55,489 nucleotides of DNA from CAZPRQ01 sp964589415. Lineage in GTDB: Bacteria; Patescibacteriota; Doudnabacteria; UBA920. Location: positions 1 through 55,489 of the forward strand of contig CAZPRQ010000001.1 of the NCBI GenBank assembly GCA_964589415.1, in the 5' to 3' direction. How positions within the stretch are numbered: the first letter of the stretch is position 1; every line of letters starts with the position of its first letter. The notes beneath the pieces were generated by a model. That model was not told where the DNA came from. It saw only the letters and a list, made by a program, of their open reading frames with translations, and searched no databases. A program made the translations under genes and the position numbers. Positions 39,246 to 48,120 of this stretch are shown here, piece by piece.

Positions 39246-39270
39246 ACCGTCCCGGCGTTGGCGGGACGGT
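39246..39270 (-). terminator. Intrinsic terminator of the large surface protein gene
   Basis: ACCGTCCCG and CGGGACGGT pair around a 7-base loop 20 bases past the stop. TTTATTGT follows on the minus strand. Confidence 0.8.
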
Positions 39271-39289
39271 TTTATATTTTATTTATGTA

Positions 39290-42200
39290 TTATTGGCCGA
39301 GCAGCAAACCAAGCAAGGTTTCGCGCTTTTTGAAAGCCGCGAACAGACCGGTTAAAGCAGCGGCAAATATGCCGGCAGTCATGGCATCAGACCCGGTTTT
39401 GGGGGCTACGTAAGCGCCCAAAACTTGCGGGGTGTTTACGCGCACCGTTACGGTATTGCCATAAGTGTTAGTCATTACATAGCTTAGGTTTTGCGCCAAA
39501 TAATATTTAACGCGAACCTTAAAGCTCTTGGTTACGGTACTGCCGGACGGAATAGTTACGGCAGGATAAGTTATAACGTTTCCGGAAATCTGGCCTCCGC
39601 CGTTGTCCACAATATCCGCGTAAGGCAACACCTGCGACAAATCGTCGGTTATTACAAAGCTATTGGCCGGAGTATTACCGGAATTGGTCACTGTAAGTGT
39701 GTAAGTAATATAGTCCTCGCGGGCAGCCGGGGTGCTTTGGGCGTCAATATTTTTAGTATCGTTCCAAGCTTTCTTGCTATAGGTAAGGCTTACATTTCCA
39801 CCGGCCACATTGGTGGTGAAAACCCAAGCGTCATCTTGGACTTCGCTTACGCTATCGCCGCTAACTCTGGCAATATTTTGAATGCCGTTAGAAACGCTTC
39901 CGTTTACGCGAACTTGGAAGGTTAAGGTGCGGCTTTGTCCGGCCATAAGGCTGCCAACATAATAATTCTGGTAATCGTTCCCTGAAACATAAGACAACCC
40001 TGTCGGCAAATAGTCGGTAACACGAACATTGTTTACAACCTGGTTGCCGGAATTGGTAACCACAATTTGGAATTCAACGGTATCGTTTCCATTTACCGTA
40101 ACTGAGTTTGTAAACGAACCGTTTTGGCTTCGAACAGACTTCGTTATAGCCAGCTGGCGGAATTCATTGGCAGGAACCGTGCTACCTTGGTTGGTTATGT
40201 AATACCAGTTATTGCAGGAATTATTTACGCAAGTATTTACATTGTTAACCGTATTGTTATTTCCGTTAATATTGGTGTTGTTAGTAACGGTGTTATTGTT
40301 GTTGCCGGTTACCGTTGTGGTATTGTTATTGTTATTGCAGGAATTGGTGCTGTTGTTGCAATTGCCACCCGTAGAAGTTTCCGCTGGAATATTTACCGTG
40401 GCAGTCGCAAGTGTAGTGTTACACTCCGCGTCTATCATGTAGAAGCTGTGGCTTGAACCCAAGGCCAAACCGGTAACAGTAAATGAGCCGGTGTTATTTC
40501 CCGTCGCTATAACATTGCCCGTGGAATTCTGGGAAATTTTAATTTGATGACTGCCCGTAGAAGTCCAGTTTAAGGTGGCATTGTAAGTTGAACCGGATTT
40601 GACCACATTGCTGACATTTAAAGCAAAGTTAGAGTTTGGCACGCATACAGTGCTTGTGGTTTTGCGCAGGACAAAAGTGGACATTAATCCGCCGCAACTG
40701 GACAAATCATAGAGCTTAAAAACATAATCCTTGTTAGGATCAAAATTATTAAACTGCTTGCTGCCCGACTGATTAACAGAGGCAACAAATACGACTTCCT
40801 GACCGTTGTCGGGATTTATATAACTTACTTTAACAGGATTATTTCCGGAAAAAGACCAGGAAATGTTTGTGCTGTACTTGCCACCAAATAATTCGGAAAT
40901 CGCCGAAGCGGAAATAACACCATTGGTGTTTGGCACGCATACCGGTGCTGGGTTTACAACGACCACAGTCGGGCAATTGGCAGTCTGAGTTCCGCGCGTA
41001 ACTCTTACATTATAAGTACCGGCTTGGGAAAAAGCGGCGGAATAGGCGGAAGAATTGTTGCCAACATTGGTGTTGTTTACATTCCAGCTATAAGCGCCTT
41101 CCCCGCCTTGGGCGGTAAAATTAACCACCTGTCCGGTTTGGACATTGGTAGCCGAAGCCGAGCAAGTTAAAGTTGGCGTCTGAGCAGGCTGAGTAACAGC
41201 CACAGCCGGACAATTTACGGACTGGCTGCCGCGAGTTACCGTGGCAACATAGGAACCGGCCTGATTAAAAGTAGCTGTGTAATTTGAGGAATTTCCGCTA
41301 ACCGAAGCATTGTTTACTTTCCAGCTAAACGCGCCCTCGCCGCCGGCAGCGGTAAAGCTAACGGATTGTCCGGCAAGAATTGAACTGGCAGAAGCTGAAC
41401 AAGTAAGAGGGTTAGGCTGAACAGTGGTTTGAGAAACATTTACATTACAATAAACAGTTTGGCCGCCGCTATGAACCGCTACAGGATAATTACCGGGATT
41501 GGTAAAGCGAGTAGAAAAACTTGAACCGGTGCCAACCTGGGGATTTCCGCCGGTAATTGTCCACTGGTAAGCGCCTTCGCCGCCGGTTGCGGTTAAGTTC
41601 ACAAATTGATTAACTTGCGCGTTTTGGTTTAAAGGAGAACATACCAGGGTTGCCGGAACACTAACAGTAACTCCGCAACTGGCGCTTTGAGTGCCGCTAA
41701 TAACCCTGACTTCATAACTGCCCCTTGAAGCATAGGAAGTGGCAAAATCTCTGCCGCTGCCAATTACTTTTGTGGAACCTATGGCGGTCCAATTATAAAC
41801 TCCGGTACCGCCGGAAGCGGTGAAATTTACGGAAGTATAAGGCTCAGTAGTACGGTTTTGGGGGCTGCAAATCAAAGTTTGCACAACAGGAGTTGGGTCA
41901 ACCGGTTCACTGCAATTTTTTACCCTAAAAGGCACAGTTCGTGATACACCGTTTATTTTTGCGGTCTTTGTCCAAGACCCTATTTGGCTTTCATTTTGAT
42001 TATGGTTAAATACTCCGCCGGGACCTGACCAGGAACCATTGCTTCCAACAGTATGTCCATAATAGGTATCCACTTCCAAAGTAGGATTGTTATTAAAAGA
42101 AGAACTCCATAAAATTTGCTTACCAATTAACCCGGCCGTGGCATTGCTTACGGTAAAAACAGGCACGTTCGTATTGGCACAAATATCCGTCATGCTAATG

Positions 42201-43279
42201 GATAAATTAAAACTTTCCTCGGAAGGAGTTGTGGGGCTGCCGCAATTTAAAGCAGCTCCGGCCGGCATCCAGGATTCGCTAAGCAATTTAACCATATAAC
42301 TTTGTCTGCCTTCGTTGTATACGCGGAAAGACTGCGACTGGCCGCCTTGGGCGGGATTTACTTCCCATAAAGTAAAGCGATAAGGCTTTTCCGGCTGTAT
42401 CCATCCTACGGTCTGGTTGCCGTTGTCTCCGCTGGCAAAAACGGTGTCGTTGCCGTAGTAATTGTTGCTGTTTAAATCCGGATCGGAAACGGTTACCAAC
42501 ACATCATTTACATTGGCGGTATTCCAAACAACAGTACCGTTGTACAAACACTCTGCGGTAGGACTGCCTAGCTGGGTGCTTATGTTATAGGAAGGATTAA
42601 CCGGGGTTTGGCCTTGGGTCTTCACTACGCGCACTTTAAAAACTACAAATTTGCTTTGATCAAAACAGCCTGGCAAGTCGTTTAAAAACGCTTTTACGGC
42701 AGGCTCGCCGTTATGGGAAGTTACACTAACCGAACCGGCGCCATTGTCTGCCTGTCCAAACCAGTTCTGTAAATGGGCGGAGCCGGGAACTATTTCCAAT
42801 TTTTCGTCGGCTGCCGTACGTATGGCAAAAGATCCGTTCACTGTTCCGGCATTGCTAGAAGTAACGGTGGAACCAATAACATGCTCAGGTTCGGCGGTGT
42901 CGTTTACGGTAACCACGGCATTAACGCCGCGGGCCGCGTCCGGACTGCCCGCCGGCTGGCCATTGTGTATATACACGCGCACTTCAAATTCGTCTCCACT
43001 TGTAGCATTCCAACCGCCATAAAGCTGATCGAAACTGGTTGGGTACTGGCCGTTTTTACCGGCCCAAATTGCGGGCCAGTCTTTACATGCCTCATTGGTC
43101 AAAGTAACCGGATAAGGGTTTAATGTGGGGTTCTGGGGGGCGTTGGCGCAAGTAGCCGGAGTGTCGGCATAAAGCGCTTGGTAGGCGCGCGGGGCGCCAA
43201 ATAAAGCCACCACGGCAAAAACCGCAACCGCAGTCGCGACTTTCCAATTCATGGTGACCTTTGAGATAAATTTATTCAT
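39290..43279 (-). CDS. Large cell-surface protein with Ig-like repeats, DUF11 domains and a sorting-like tail
   Basis: 1329 residues. A long signal peptide (about 12-38) is followed by about 430 residues of beta-rich N-terminal region. Four Ig/PKD-like repeats come next, each with a Cys near both ends (pattern LTCSAS...FTAxGGEGAYSW...G.Y.V.V..G.Q...C). Two further beta domains, an Asn-rich tract of about 50 residues, and two DUF11-type domains with FQIVVTNSGNQVV and YTLTVTNSGNTPA complete the stalk. The C-terminus is APKTGSD, a hydrophobic segment and KKRE, like a sortase signal. It is probably a major surface or S-layer-like component. It has a consensus promoter and a strong terminator. Confidence 0.88.
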   Translation of the reverse strand: MNKFISKVTMNWKVATAVAVFAVVALFGAPRAYQALYADTPATCANAPQNPTLNPYPVTLTNEACKDWPAIWAGKNGQYPTSFDQLYGGWNATSGDEFEVRVYIHNGQPAGSPDAARGVNAVVTVNDTAEPEHVIGSTVTSSNAGTVNGSFAIRTAADEKLEIVPGSAHLQNWFGQADNGAGSVSVTSHNGEPAVKAFLNDLPGCFDQSKFVVFKVRVVKTQGQTPVNPSYNISTQLGSPTAECLYNGTVVWNTANVNDVLVTVSDPDLNSNNYYGNDTVFASGDNGNQTVGWIQPEKPYRFTLWEVNPAQGGQSQSFRVYNEGRQSYMVKLLSESWMPAGAALNCGSPTTPSEESFNLSISMTDICANTNVPVFTVSNATAGLIGKQILWSSSFNNNPTLEVDTYYGHTVGSNGSWSGPGGVFNHNQNESQIGSWTKTAKINGVSRTVPFRVKNCSEPVDPTPVVQTLICSPQNRTTEPYTSVNFTASGGTGVYNWTAIGSTKVIGSGRDFATSYASRGSYEVRVISGTQSASCGVTVSVPATLVCSPLNQNAQVNQFVNLTATGGEGAYQWTITGGNPQVGTGSSFSTRFTNPGNYPVAVHSGGQTVYCNVNVSQTTVQPNPLTCSASASSILAGQSVSFTAAGGEGAFSWKVNNASVSGNSSNYTATFNQAGSYVATVTRGSQSVNCPAVAVTQPAQTPTLTCSASATNVQTGQVVNFTAQGGEGAYSWNVNNTNVGNNSSAYSAAFSQAGTYNVRVTRGTQTANCPTVVVVNPAPVCVPNTNGVISASAISELFGGKYSTNISWSFSGNNPVKVSYINPDNGQEVVFVASVNQSGSKQFNNFDPNKDYVFKLYDLSSCGGLMSTFVLRKTTSTVCVPNSNFALNVSNVVKSGSTYNATLNWTSTGSHQIKISQNSTGNVIATGNNTGSFTVTGLALGSSHSFYMIDAECNTTLATATVNIPAETSTGGNCNNSTNSCNNNNNTTTVTGNNNNTVTNNTNINGNNNTVNNVNTCVNNSCNNWYYITNQGSTVPANEFRQLAITKSVRSQNGSFTNSVTVNGNDTVEFQIVVTNSGNQVVNNVRVTDYLPTGLSYVSGNDYQNYYVGSLMAGQSRTLTFQVRVNGSVSNGIQNIARVSGDSVSEVQDDAWVFTTNVAGGNVSLTYSKKAWNDTKNIDAQSTPAAREDYITYTLTVTNSGNTPANSFVITDDLSQVLPYADIVDNGGGQISGNVITYPAVTIPSGSTVTKSFKVRVKYYLAQNLSYVMTNTYGNTVTVRVNTPQVLGAYVAPKTGSDAMTAGIFAAALTGLFAAFKKRETLLGLLLGQ

Positions 43280-43450
43280 ACGCGTGTATATAATTAATAT
43301 ATTAATTAAATTAAATGATGATTAAATTAATGATGATTGAAGTGCAAAAGACAAAATTTACCTTTTGCAACAAAACCACCAGGGGAAGAATTTAGAATTT
43401 AGGATTTAGAATCTAGGATAAAGGCAACCTGCAGTACTTGATAACTTATG
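43280..43450 (-). other. Long untranslated leader of the surface protein gene
   Basis: About 165 bases between the predicted transcript start (near 43444) and the ATG. It includes a tandem AATTTAGAATTTAGGATTTAG array (43389-43420) and an AT-only stretch next to the start. No stable hairpin was recognised. A long leader on a strongly promoted gene may stabilise the mRNA. Confidence 0.45.
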
Positions 43451-43479
43451 ATTATACCCAATTTTAATTATTTTGTCAA
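43451..43479 (-). promoter_or_regulatory. Fully consensus sigma70 promoter of the surface protein
   Basis: Minus strand: TTGACA, exactly 17 bases, TATAAT. This is the only perfect match in both boxes seen in the window and predicts very strong constitutive transcription. Confidence 0.9.
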
Positions 43480-43720
43480 TTACTTTAAATAATATATGGC
43501 TTAAATAAAGGATATTTTATTTTAAACCCCTTTATTCATAGTCATTTTTGATTTTTGTGGGCTTTTTCGCACTATCCTACCTAAATTGTTTAATAATGGC
43601 GATATTGTAGTTTGCCCATTTATGGGCCATAAAACTACATTTAAAGTCATTTTTTCCTTTCAATCCTAATTTACTATACAGAATTTCCTGCTATATCGCT
43701 ATATCAAATTTAAAAAAAAG

Positions 43721-43749
43721 TGGGGGCCAACATAAGTAGAAGGCCCCCA
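43721..43749 (-). terminator. Intrinsic terminator of the 738-residue orphan gene
   Basis: TGGGGGCC and GGCCCCCA pair around a 13-base loop 30 bases past the stop, followed on the minus strand by eight T. The 240 bases between it and the surface gene promoter are AT-rich and hold nothing recognisable. Confidence 0.9.
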
Positions 43750-43778
43750 ATGTACAGTTAGTTTTCGGTATGGAACCC

Positions 43779-45995
43779 CTATGGGTTCCAATTCCCTGTT
43801 CTGTCCCCATCCAACTTAATGAGGGCGCCCTTACCACCACCCCTTGTTAGCAGGAAAATGGCCAGGCCTGCGCCAACAGCAGCCAAAATCCACAACCACT
43901 TCTTACTTCCTTTCTTTTTGATTGTGAACTGGCGATCGCAGCGGACTTGGCAGGTTTTGCCGTTAGAGAGTCTGGACTCGCCAACCAAGGTAATGCTATA
44001 TGTCCCTGGTTCAAAATCCAGCGTGTTAATGGTAAGCCGATCATCCGTAAGGTCAGCACGGGAGTATCGCTTACCCCCAAGGGTGACGGTATAGTCCACC
44101 CACTCCGCCCGAAGGTTATCGAGCGCGAAAGTGAATGTAGCCGTCTCGTTAATCTTGAGACTCTTGGGCCCCTGCACATTGCAATTGGGACACACTTCAG
44201 GAATCTCAAAAGTGTTTGCCTGACCGTCGCCGGGGCAGGTAAACAACACGTTCCCATGCTTGTCTACGCCCTGAACGGTAATAGCGTACCGAACTCCGGG
44301 GATAATCTCCTTGCCAGGTCGGAAAGTGAACGGGGAATGTAAACTCTCCCCCACCTTACGACCGTCAATGAAGTAAACGAGCTTTGAAAGCCGACCGGCT
44401 TCGTCTAGGTAGTTGGTCACTACTTCAACTTGGCCGTTCTCCAGCACACTAACCCGCACACTATCACACGCAAGCGCTGGCGGAATGATCGGTGGCGGCG
44501 GTGGGGGTAGACGCTTCACTAGCGGCACACTGCACTTCACAGTGTAAGTGGTCGGGCTTCCTTTTGCCCTAACAGTCCCAGTGTAAACCAAGTCTGTCTG
44601 GGTTTCGGAAACTTGCGACCCCCGAAGGGTAAGTTCGAAGTTGTTACCGACAACACTGCCCCCAAACATCCACTCAGATTTTAAAACTTCAACATCCTGG
44701 TCCATGATGGGTTTATATTGCCCAATCTGTTCTTCAGACGTAAAGTCTTTTACCGAAGCTTGGATTGTTTGGCAGACAGCACTGACAGCCTCAGTACGAA
44801 ATACCGTACCTTTAGTCTGTACCACATTGGCATTCCCGCCACACTCGAGACCGTTCTCCACCAAAAGCGGGATTTCGAGTAGCATGAGGCGCAAGACCTC
44901 AAACCGCTCTTGTCCCGACTTCAAGTTAAGACGATAACCCGCACGGGTAACACCACCGCGGCCGCTGCCTTGTTTCCAAATTAGGCTCGGCTTGTCGACC
45001 TTGGCGAGATTGAGCACAAATGGCCAGTTGTACTTCATGGCCAAGACAAGTCGCCGCTTCCACGCATTTTTGATTTCCATTTCCTGGGAAGCATGCTCCC
45101 CAAGGATTTGGATTTCATCAATGTGTGTCAGCACCCGCTGAAAGTCCTTCCGCATTTCGCTTATGTCTGCGAAACGGTTACCAGCCGGCAAAGTCGCCCA
45201 CTCAGTAAAAGGTTTAAAATCTTTAAAGAATGGGTTTGCGAGGTCAGTTTCGGGTTGGAGATCTTCTGGATAAGCGTATTTGGGATCCGCCTTTATCGCG
45301 TACGCCTTTGGGTACATGCCCGTTATGAGATGCACCAGATCTTCCGGCGACGTGACTTCCTTTTCTCGCCGTTCGAACTCTGCCATCTGCTCAGGGCTCA
45401 AATCTTTTTCCATCGAATCCCAAACCGTTAGCAAGCGTGGGGCGTCGAACACTTCATCACGACGGTCATTCCGAACACTTCCTTGTCCCGGAACTTCGGG
45501 CGTCGATCGCACCGAGGTATCCGTAGGTTGAGAGGCGGAAGAATTACGCAGTCGCTGAATTGCTTCGTCGGCACGCAACCGCGCCTCGCGGGCTTCGCGT
45601 TCCAGACGTTGAATTTCCGTCTCAGAGTTCTGGTTTTGGGCCAGAACCACTGTTTCGGAAAGTGGCGTCGCCGTTGGAATACGAGAAAGCCTTAACCGGC
45701 TAGGTGTTGTGTAGAGGTCAGAGTTAACTTCGTTGTAAGCCAGGAGCACTGGCTCCTCAAGTTCCAATGTCACCGGTAAATCCACATGAATATAGGGTAA
45801 GTGGAATTTTTCAGTAACCGTAAGAACCGTAGGCTTGTTGGCCACCACCATCAACGGAAACATCACTCCGATGGTGGGTATAGAGCTGGAAGTCGGTGGG
45901 ATGAGTTGCACCGGCAACGCGGCGTTGGCCGTCGCTGTGGTGAGTAAAGCGAAAACGCAAATGAGGGCCACTAGGGCCCGGTTCGGGGTCGTCAT
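43779..45995 (-). CDS. Orphan secreted, membrane-anchored protein
   Basis: 738 residues, family not recognised. A signal peptide (NRALVALICVFALLTTATANA), a beta-rich segment and a predicted coiled coil (about 122-152, SETEIQRLEREAREARLRADE) come first. A helical middle region follows, then a region with several Cys, a Pro hinge (PPPPPPIIPP), two Ig-like stretches (CDSVRVSVLENGQVEVV and CPNCNVQGPKSLKINETATF), and one C-terminal membrane helix (KKWLWILAAVGAGLAIFLLTRGGGKG). AAGGAG lies 7 bases before the ATG. Its composition is clearly GC-richer than in the neighbours, suggesting a separate origin. It would stand outside the cell, anchored at its end. Confidence 0.75.
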   Translation of the reverse strand: MTTPNRALVALICVFALLTTATANAALPVQLIPPTSSSIPTIGVMFPLMVVANKPTVLTVTEKFHLPYIHVDLPVTLELEEPVLLAYNEVNSDLYTTPSRLRLSRIPTATPLSETVVLAQNQNSETEIQRLEREAREARLRADEAIQRLRNSSASQPTDTSVRSTPEVPGQGSVRNDRRDEVFDAPRLLTVWDSMEKDLSPEQMAEFERREKEVTSPEDLVHLITGMYPKAYAIKADPKYAYPEDLQPETDLANPFFKDFKPFTEWATLPAGNRFADISEMRKDFQRVLTHIDEIQILGEHASQEMEIKNAWKRRLVLAMKYNWPFVLNLAKVDKPSLIWKQGSGRGGVTRAGYRLNLKSGQERFEVLRLMLLEIPLLVENGLECGGNANVVQTKGTVFRTEAVSAVCQTIQASVKDFTSEEQIGQYKPIMDQDVEVLKSEWMFGGSVVGNNFELTLRGSQVSETQTDLVYTGTVRAKGSPTTYTVKCSVPLVKRLPPPPPPIIPPALACDSVRVSVLENGQVEVVTNYLDEAGRLSKLVYFIDGRKVGESLHSPFTFRPGKEIIPGVRYAITVQGVDKHGNVLFTCPGDGQANTFEIPEVCPNCNVQGPKSLKINETATFTFALDNLRAEWVDYTVTLGGKRYSRADLTDDRLTINTLDFEPGTYSITLVGESRLSNGKTCQVRCDRQFTIKKKGSKKWLWILAAVGAGLAIFLLTRGGGKGALIKLDGDRTGNWNP

Positions 45996-46019
45996 GATAT
46001 TTCTCCTTCGAAATTTTTT

Positions 46020-46108
46020 CGGCCTGTTCGGCCGGCATTACTGCTGGCCGTTAAGCCGAACAGAAGGGAATCTCTAATAAAAATATTAGTAACTTCCTTC
46101 TGCTCGGC
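46020..46108 (-). promoter_or_regulatory. Structured leader of the orphan gene
   Basis: Two hairpins lie directly upstream of the SD. The outer one has 13-base arms (GCCGAGCAGAAGG with CCTTCTGTTCGGC, one G-U pair) and an inner CTAATA/TATTAG stem (46055-46108). The second is CGGCC-TGTTC-GGCCG with further GC pairing (46020-46050). The arrangement could control translation, but no known riboswitch class is recognised. Confidence 0.5.
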
Positions 46109-46154
46109 TGGACCTAAAAAATTTTCAAAGACATCCTGTCCCCTTTTCCATATT

Positions 46155-46255
46155 TTTCCGCGACTTTTCCGCGCCTTCCCTTTCCGCGAGTAATCCGCGT
46201 AGTAATCATCTGCGTGTAATCCGCGTTTTTTACTTCCGCGTTAAATCCGCGCTTT
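46155..46255. repeat. Array of CCGCG words (TAATCCGCGT, TTCCGCG)
   Basis: About nine TTCCGCG/ATCCGCG units spaced 8-20 bases apart in the 500-base gap between the sortase and orphan genes. The same words appear singly in the ribosomal operon spacers. No coding frame is evident. Confidence 0.6.
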
Positions 46256-46296
46256 TAAAACCGAAAACTTTTTCCTCCCTATAAATTGTTAAGGTT

Positions 46297-46321
46297 ATGC
46301 CTAAAGCGTTTCCTCAGGCAT
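46297..46321 (+). terminator. Hairpin with T-tract on the plus strand
   Basis: ATGCCT pairs with AGGCAT over 13 bases and is followed by ATTTTTACC. No plus-strand gene ends here, so its role is unclear. Confidence 0.3.
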
Positions 46322-46411
46322 ATTTTTACCCGCTAACAAATGCAAAAACCGCATTCACAAACGGACAATCAATGCTTAAGGTTATAATTTTATTTTAGTT
46401 TTAGAGAGTTT

Positions 46412-46448
46412 AGAGAGGGTCATCTTCTCAGAGAAGATGACCCTCTCT
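46412..46448. repeat. Perfect 18-base inverted repeat after the sortase gene
   Basis: AGAGAGGGTCATCTTCTC and its exact reverse complement with one base between. There is no T-run on the minus strand, so it is probably a REP-like element that may still stop or protect the sortase transcript. Confidence 0.85.
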
Positions 46449-46474
46449 GCCTTAACTACCTGGGTTAATTCTCC

Positions 46475-46497
46475 CTTCGACAGGCTTGAGGACGAGC
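46475..46497. repeat. Dispersed repeat TTCGACAGGCTTGAGGACGA
   Basis: It lies 4 bases past the sortase stop and is related to the element at 13546. It separates the gene's end from a recoded copy of its last eight codons. Confidence 0.5.
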
Positions 46498-46500
46498 TAT

Positions 46501-47928
46501 CTATTTTACAACTTGAGTAAGCTCGCCAAACACGACTAAGCGCTTTTGGGTGGTGCCAACCGGCCAGCAAGTAGAAAGAGCGACAGTAGAAACTCCCGAA
46601 TTCATAAACTGCGCCTGGTCGTCGGGCTTGTATTCTTTTCGGCTTTTAACCACATAATGCAGCACGGCATCTTTGCCGTTTTTTTGCACTACGGTAACTT
46701 TAAAGGAAGTATAGTCGGCCAAATTGCCGAGCTTTGCAAACACGCTGTTGTAATTGCCTTTGGCCCACACGTAATTGCTGGAGTGTCCGGAAATATATGA
46801 AGTCCCAATTTGTCCGGGAAGCGCCGTGCCGGGATAATGTATTACACCGCTTTGCAAATCTTTTTCAAAGTTGTCCGGATTGCTGCTCCATATAATGGGC
46901 ACGTTTATTTTTAGCGACGGAATTTCCAATCGGCCGGGTATTTTCTCGTCAATGTCAAGCAGGGCGCCGTCTAAATTCGCGCCTCCAATGGGCGCCGGCC
47001 CTGTTACTACCGGCTGCCTATAAACAGTCGGATTTTCCATAGCTGTCTCCGGGCTGGAAGTCTGGGCAGGCGCGAAACTATTATTATAAACCGGGACGCT
47101 TTCGGAAGACTCGGCGTAAGTGTTAGCCCTCAAACCTTCAAGCGAAGGTTCAATAGTCGTTGACTCTCCCGCCACCCGGCCGTTTTCCTGCATTTGCTGG
47201 AGGGTAAAACGGTTCATAATAACTTCCATATCAAAATATTTTTCTACAATCTGCTCTTGCTGTTTTGTAAGCTTGCCGCCAGTGAGCGGATTGATGCCCT
47301 GAGAAATGGCCTGGCTGTCAGCAATGCCGAGACCCAATGTATCGTAGGATTTAGGATTCAAATTTAGTAAAAATTTCTGAAAATTGGACAAACCGTTGCC
47401 GGAATTATCCCTGTCGGCCGCCAAAACCGACTCGTCGGATACATCGTAATAGTAAGAACGGATCCAAGTTTCATAGGCTGCCATATTGCCTTTCATGATG
47501 CCTTCAAGCTCAGTCTGTTTAACTGTCGCGGCCTTGGGGGTGGACTTAAATATTTTGCCAAAATCCAACGTTTGAAAAAAGAAAAAATACAGCGTTAAAC
47601 CAATAACAAATACCAAAAGGTATGGCACTGCGGTGCGTATAAACCCGCCCGTACCGCCGCCCTTGGCAGCCTCAATATCGCGGCTAATTACTTCCTCGCG
47701 GGAATGACTGTCATTGCTTACCGCGGACGAGACAATTTCATGCGCATTACCCACCAATTCCTCACCCACAGGTAAATTGGCTGGTCCAGGTGCGGTAATG
47801 GGGCTATTGGCATTTTCTTCATGCAAAAGCACGCTTCCATCATTTTCGGCTATTGGGCCGTTTAAATTGAGCATGGAAGCTATTTCGCTAGTCGCAGCGG
47901 GAAAGCTTTTTTCCTTGGAATTAGACAT
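46501..47928 (-). CDS. Sortase (class D/E-like) with a long N-terminal extension
   Basis: 475 residues. Residues 1-97 are a Ser/Glu-rich cytoplasmic segment; a membrane helix spans 100-118. Residues 168-215 form an EF-hand/TSP3-like stretch (ADRDNSGNGLSNFQKF...) that may bind Ca2+. A disordered linker follows. The sortase barrel covers 333-475: H382 in SGHSSNY, C454 in STCWPVGT, R463 in KRLVVFGE, so the catalytic triad is complete. It would cleave a sorting signal and attach proteins to the envelope. The 1329-residue surface protein nearby carries an APKTGSD tail and is the obvious candidate substrate. Confidence 0.9.
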   Translation of the reverse strand: MSNSKEKSFPAATSEIASMLNLNGPIAENDGSVLLHEENANSPITAPGPANLPVGEELVGNAHEIVSSAVSNDSHSREEVISRDIEAAKGGGTGGFIRTAVPYLLVFVIGLTLYFFFFQTLDFGKIFKSTPKAATVKQTELEGIMKGNMAAYETWIRSYYYDVSDESVLAADRDNSGNGLSNFQKFLLNLNPKSYDTLGLGIADSQAISQGINPLTGGKLTKQQEQIVEKYFDMEVIMNRFTLQQMQENGRVAGESTTIEPSLEGLRANTYAESSESVPVYNNSFAPAQTSSPETAMENPTVYRQPVVTGPAPIGGANLDGALLDIDEKIPGRLEIPSLKINVPIIWSSNPDNFEKDLQSGVIHYPGTALPGQIGTSYISGHSSNYVWAKGNYNSVFAKLGNLADYTSFKVTVVQKNGKDAVLHYVVKSRKEYKPDDQAQFMNSGVSTVALSTCWPVGTTQKRLVVFGELTQVVK

Positions 47929-48091
47929 AGTTACCAGTTTTTAGCAGATTAAACTGTTTAATTACAACTATATATATTGACATAATTTTGACATTTTGTC
48001 AAGATTTTATCTTTGGCTGAAATAAGGGGGATTTTTAGAGAAACTAGCCAAAAAGTGGGTAATGCGCCTTTATTAGCCAGCACTGGGAATA

Positions 48092-48100
48092 TGCTACAAT
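48092..48100 (+). promoter_or_regulatory. Extended -10 promoter of the CAP-domain gene
   Basis: TGCTACAAT, an extended -10, lies 20 bases before the ATG at 48121. The predicted transcript has a leader of only about 13-15 bases with no SD. The spacer upstream (47945-48060) has several TTGACA-like words on both strands. Confidence 0.55.
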
Positions 48101-48120
48101 ATAAGTAATCTTCATTGATC

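Noticed and set aside
46382..46570. 62-residue frame overlapping the sortase 3' end
   Set aside because: It runs across a palindrome and a dispersed repeat, has no start signal and low-complexity Ser content. Only the short GELTQVVK match in it is of interest.
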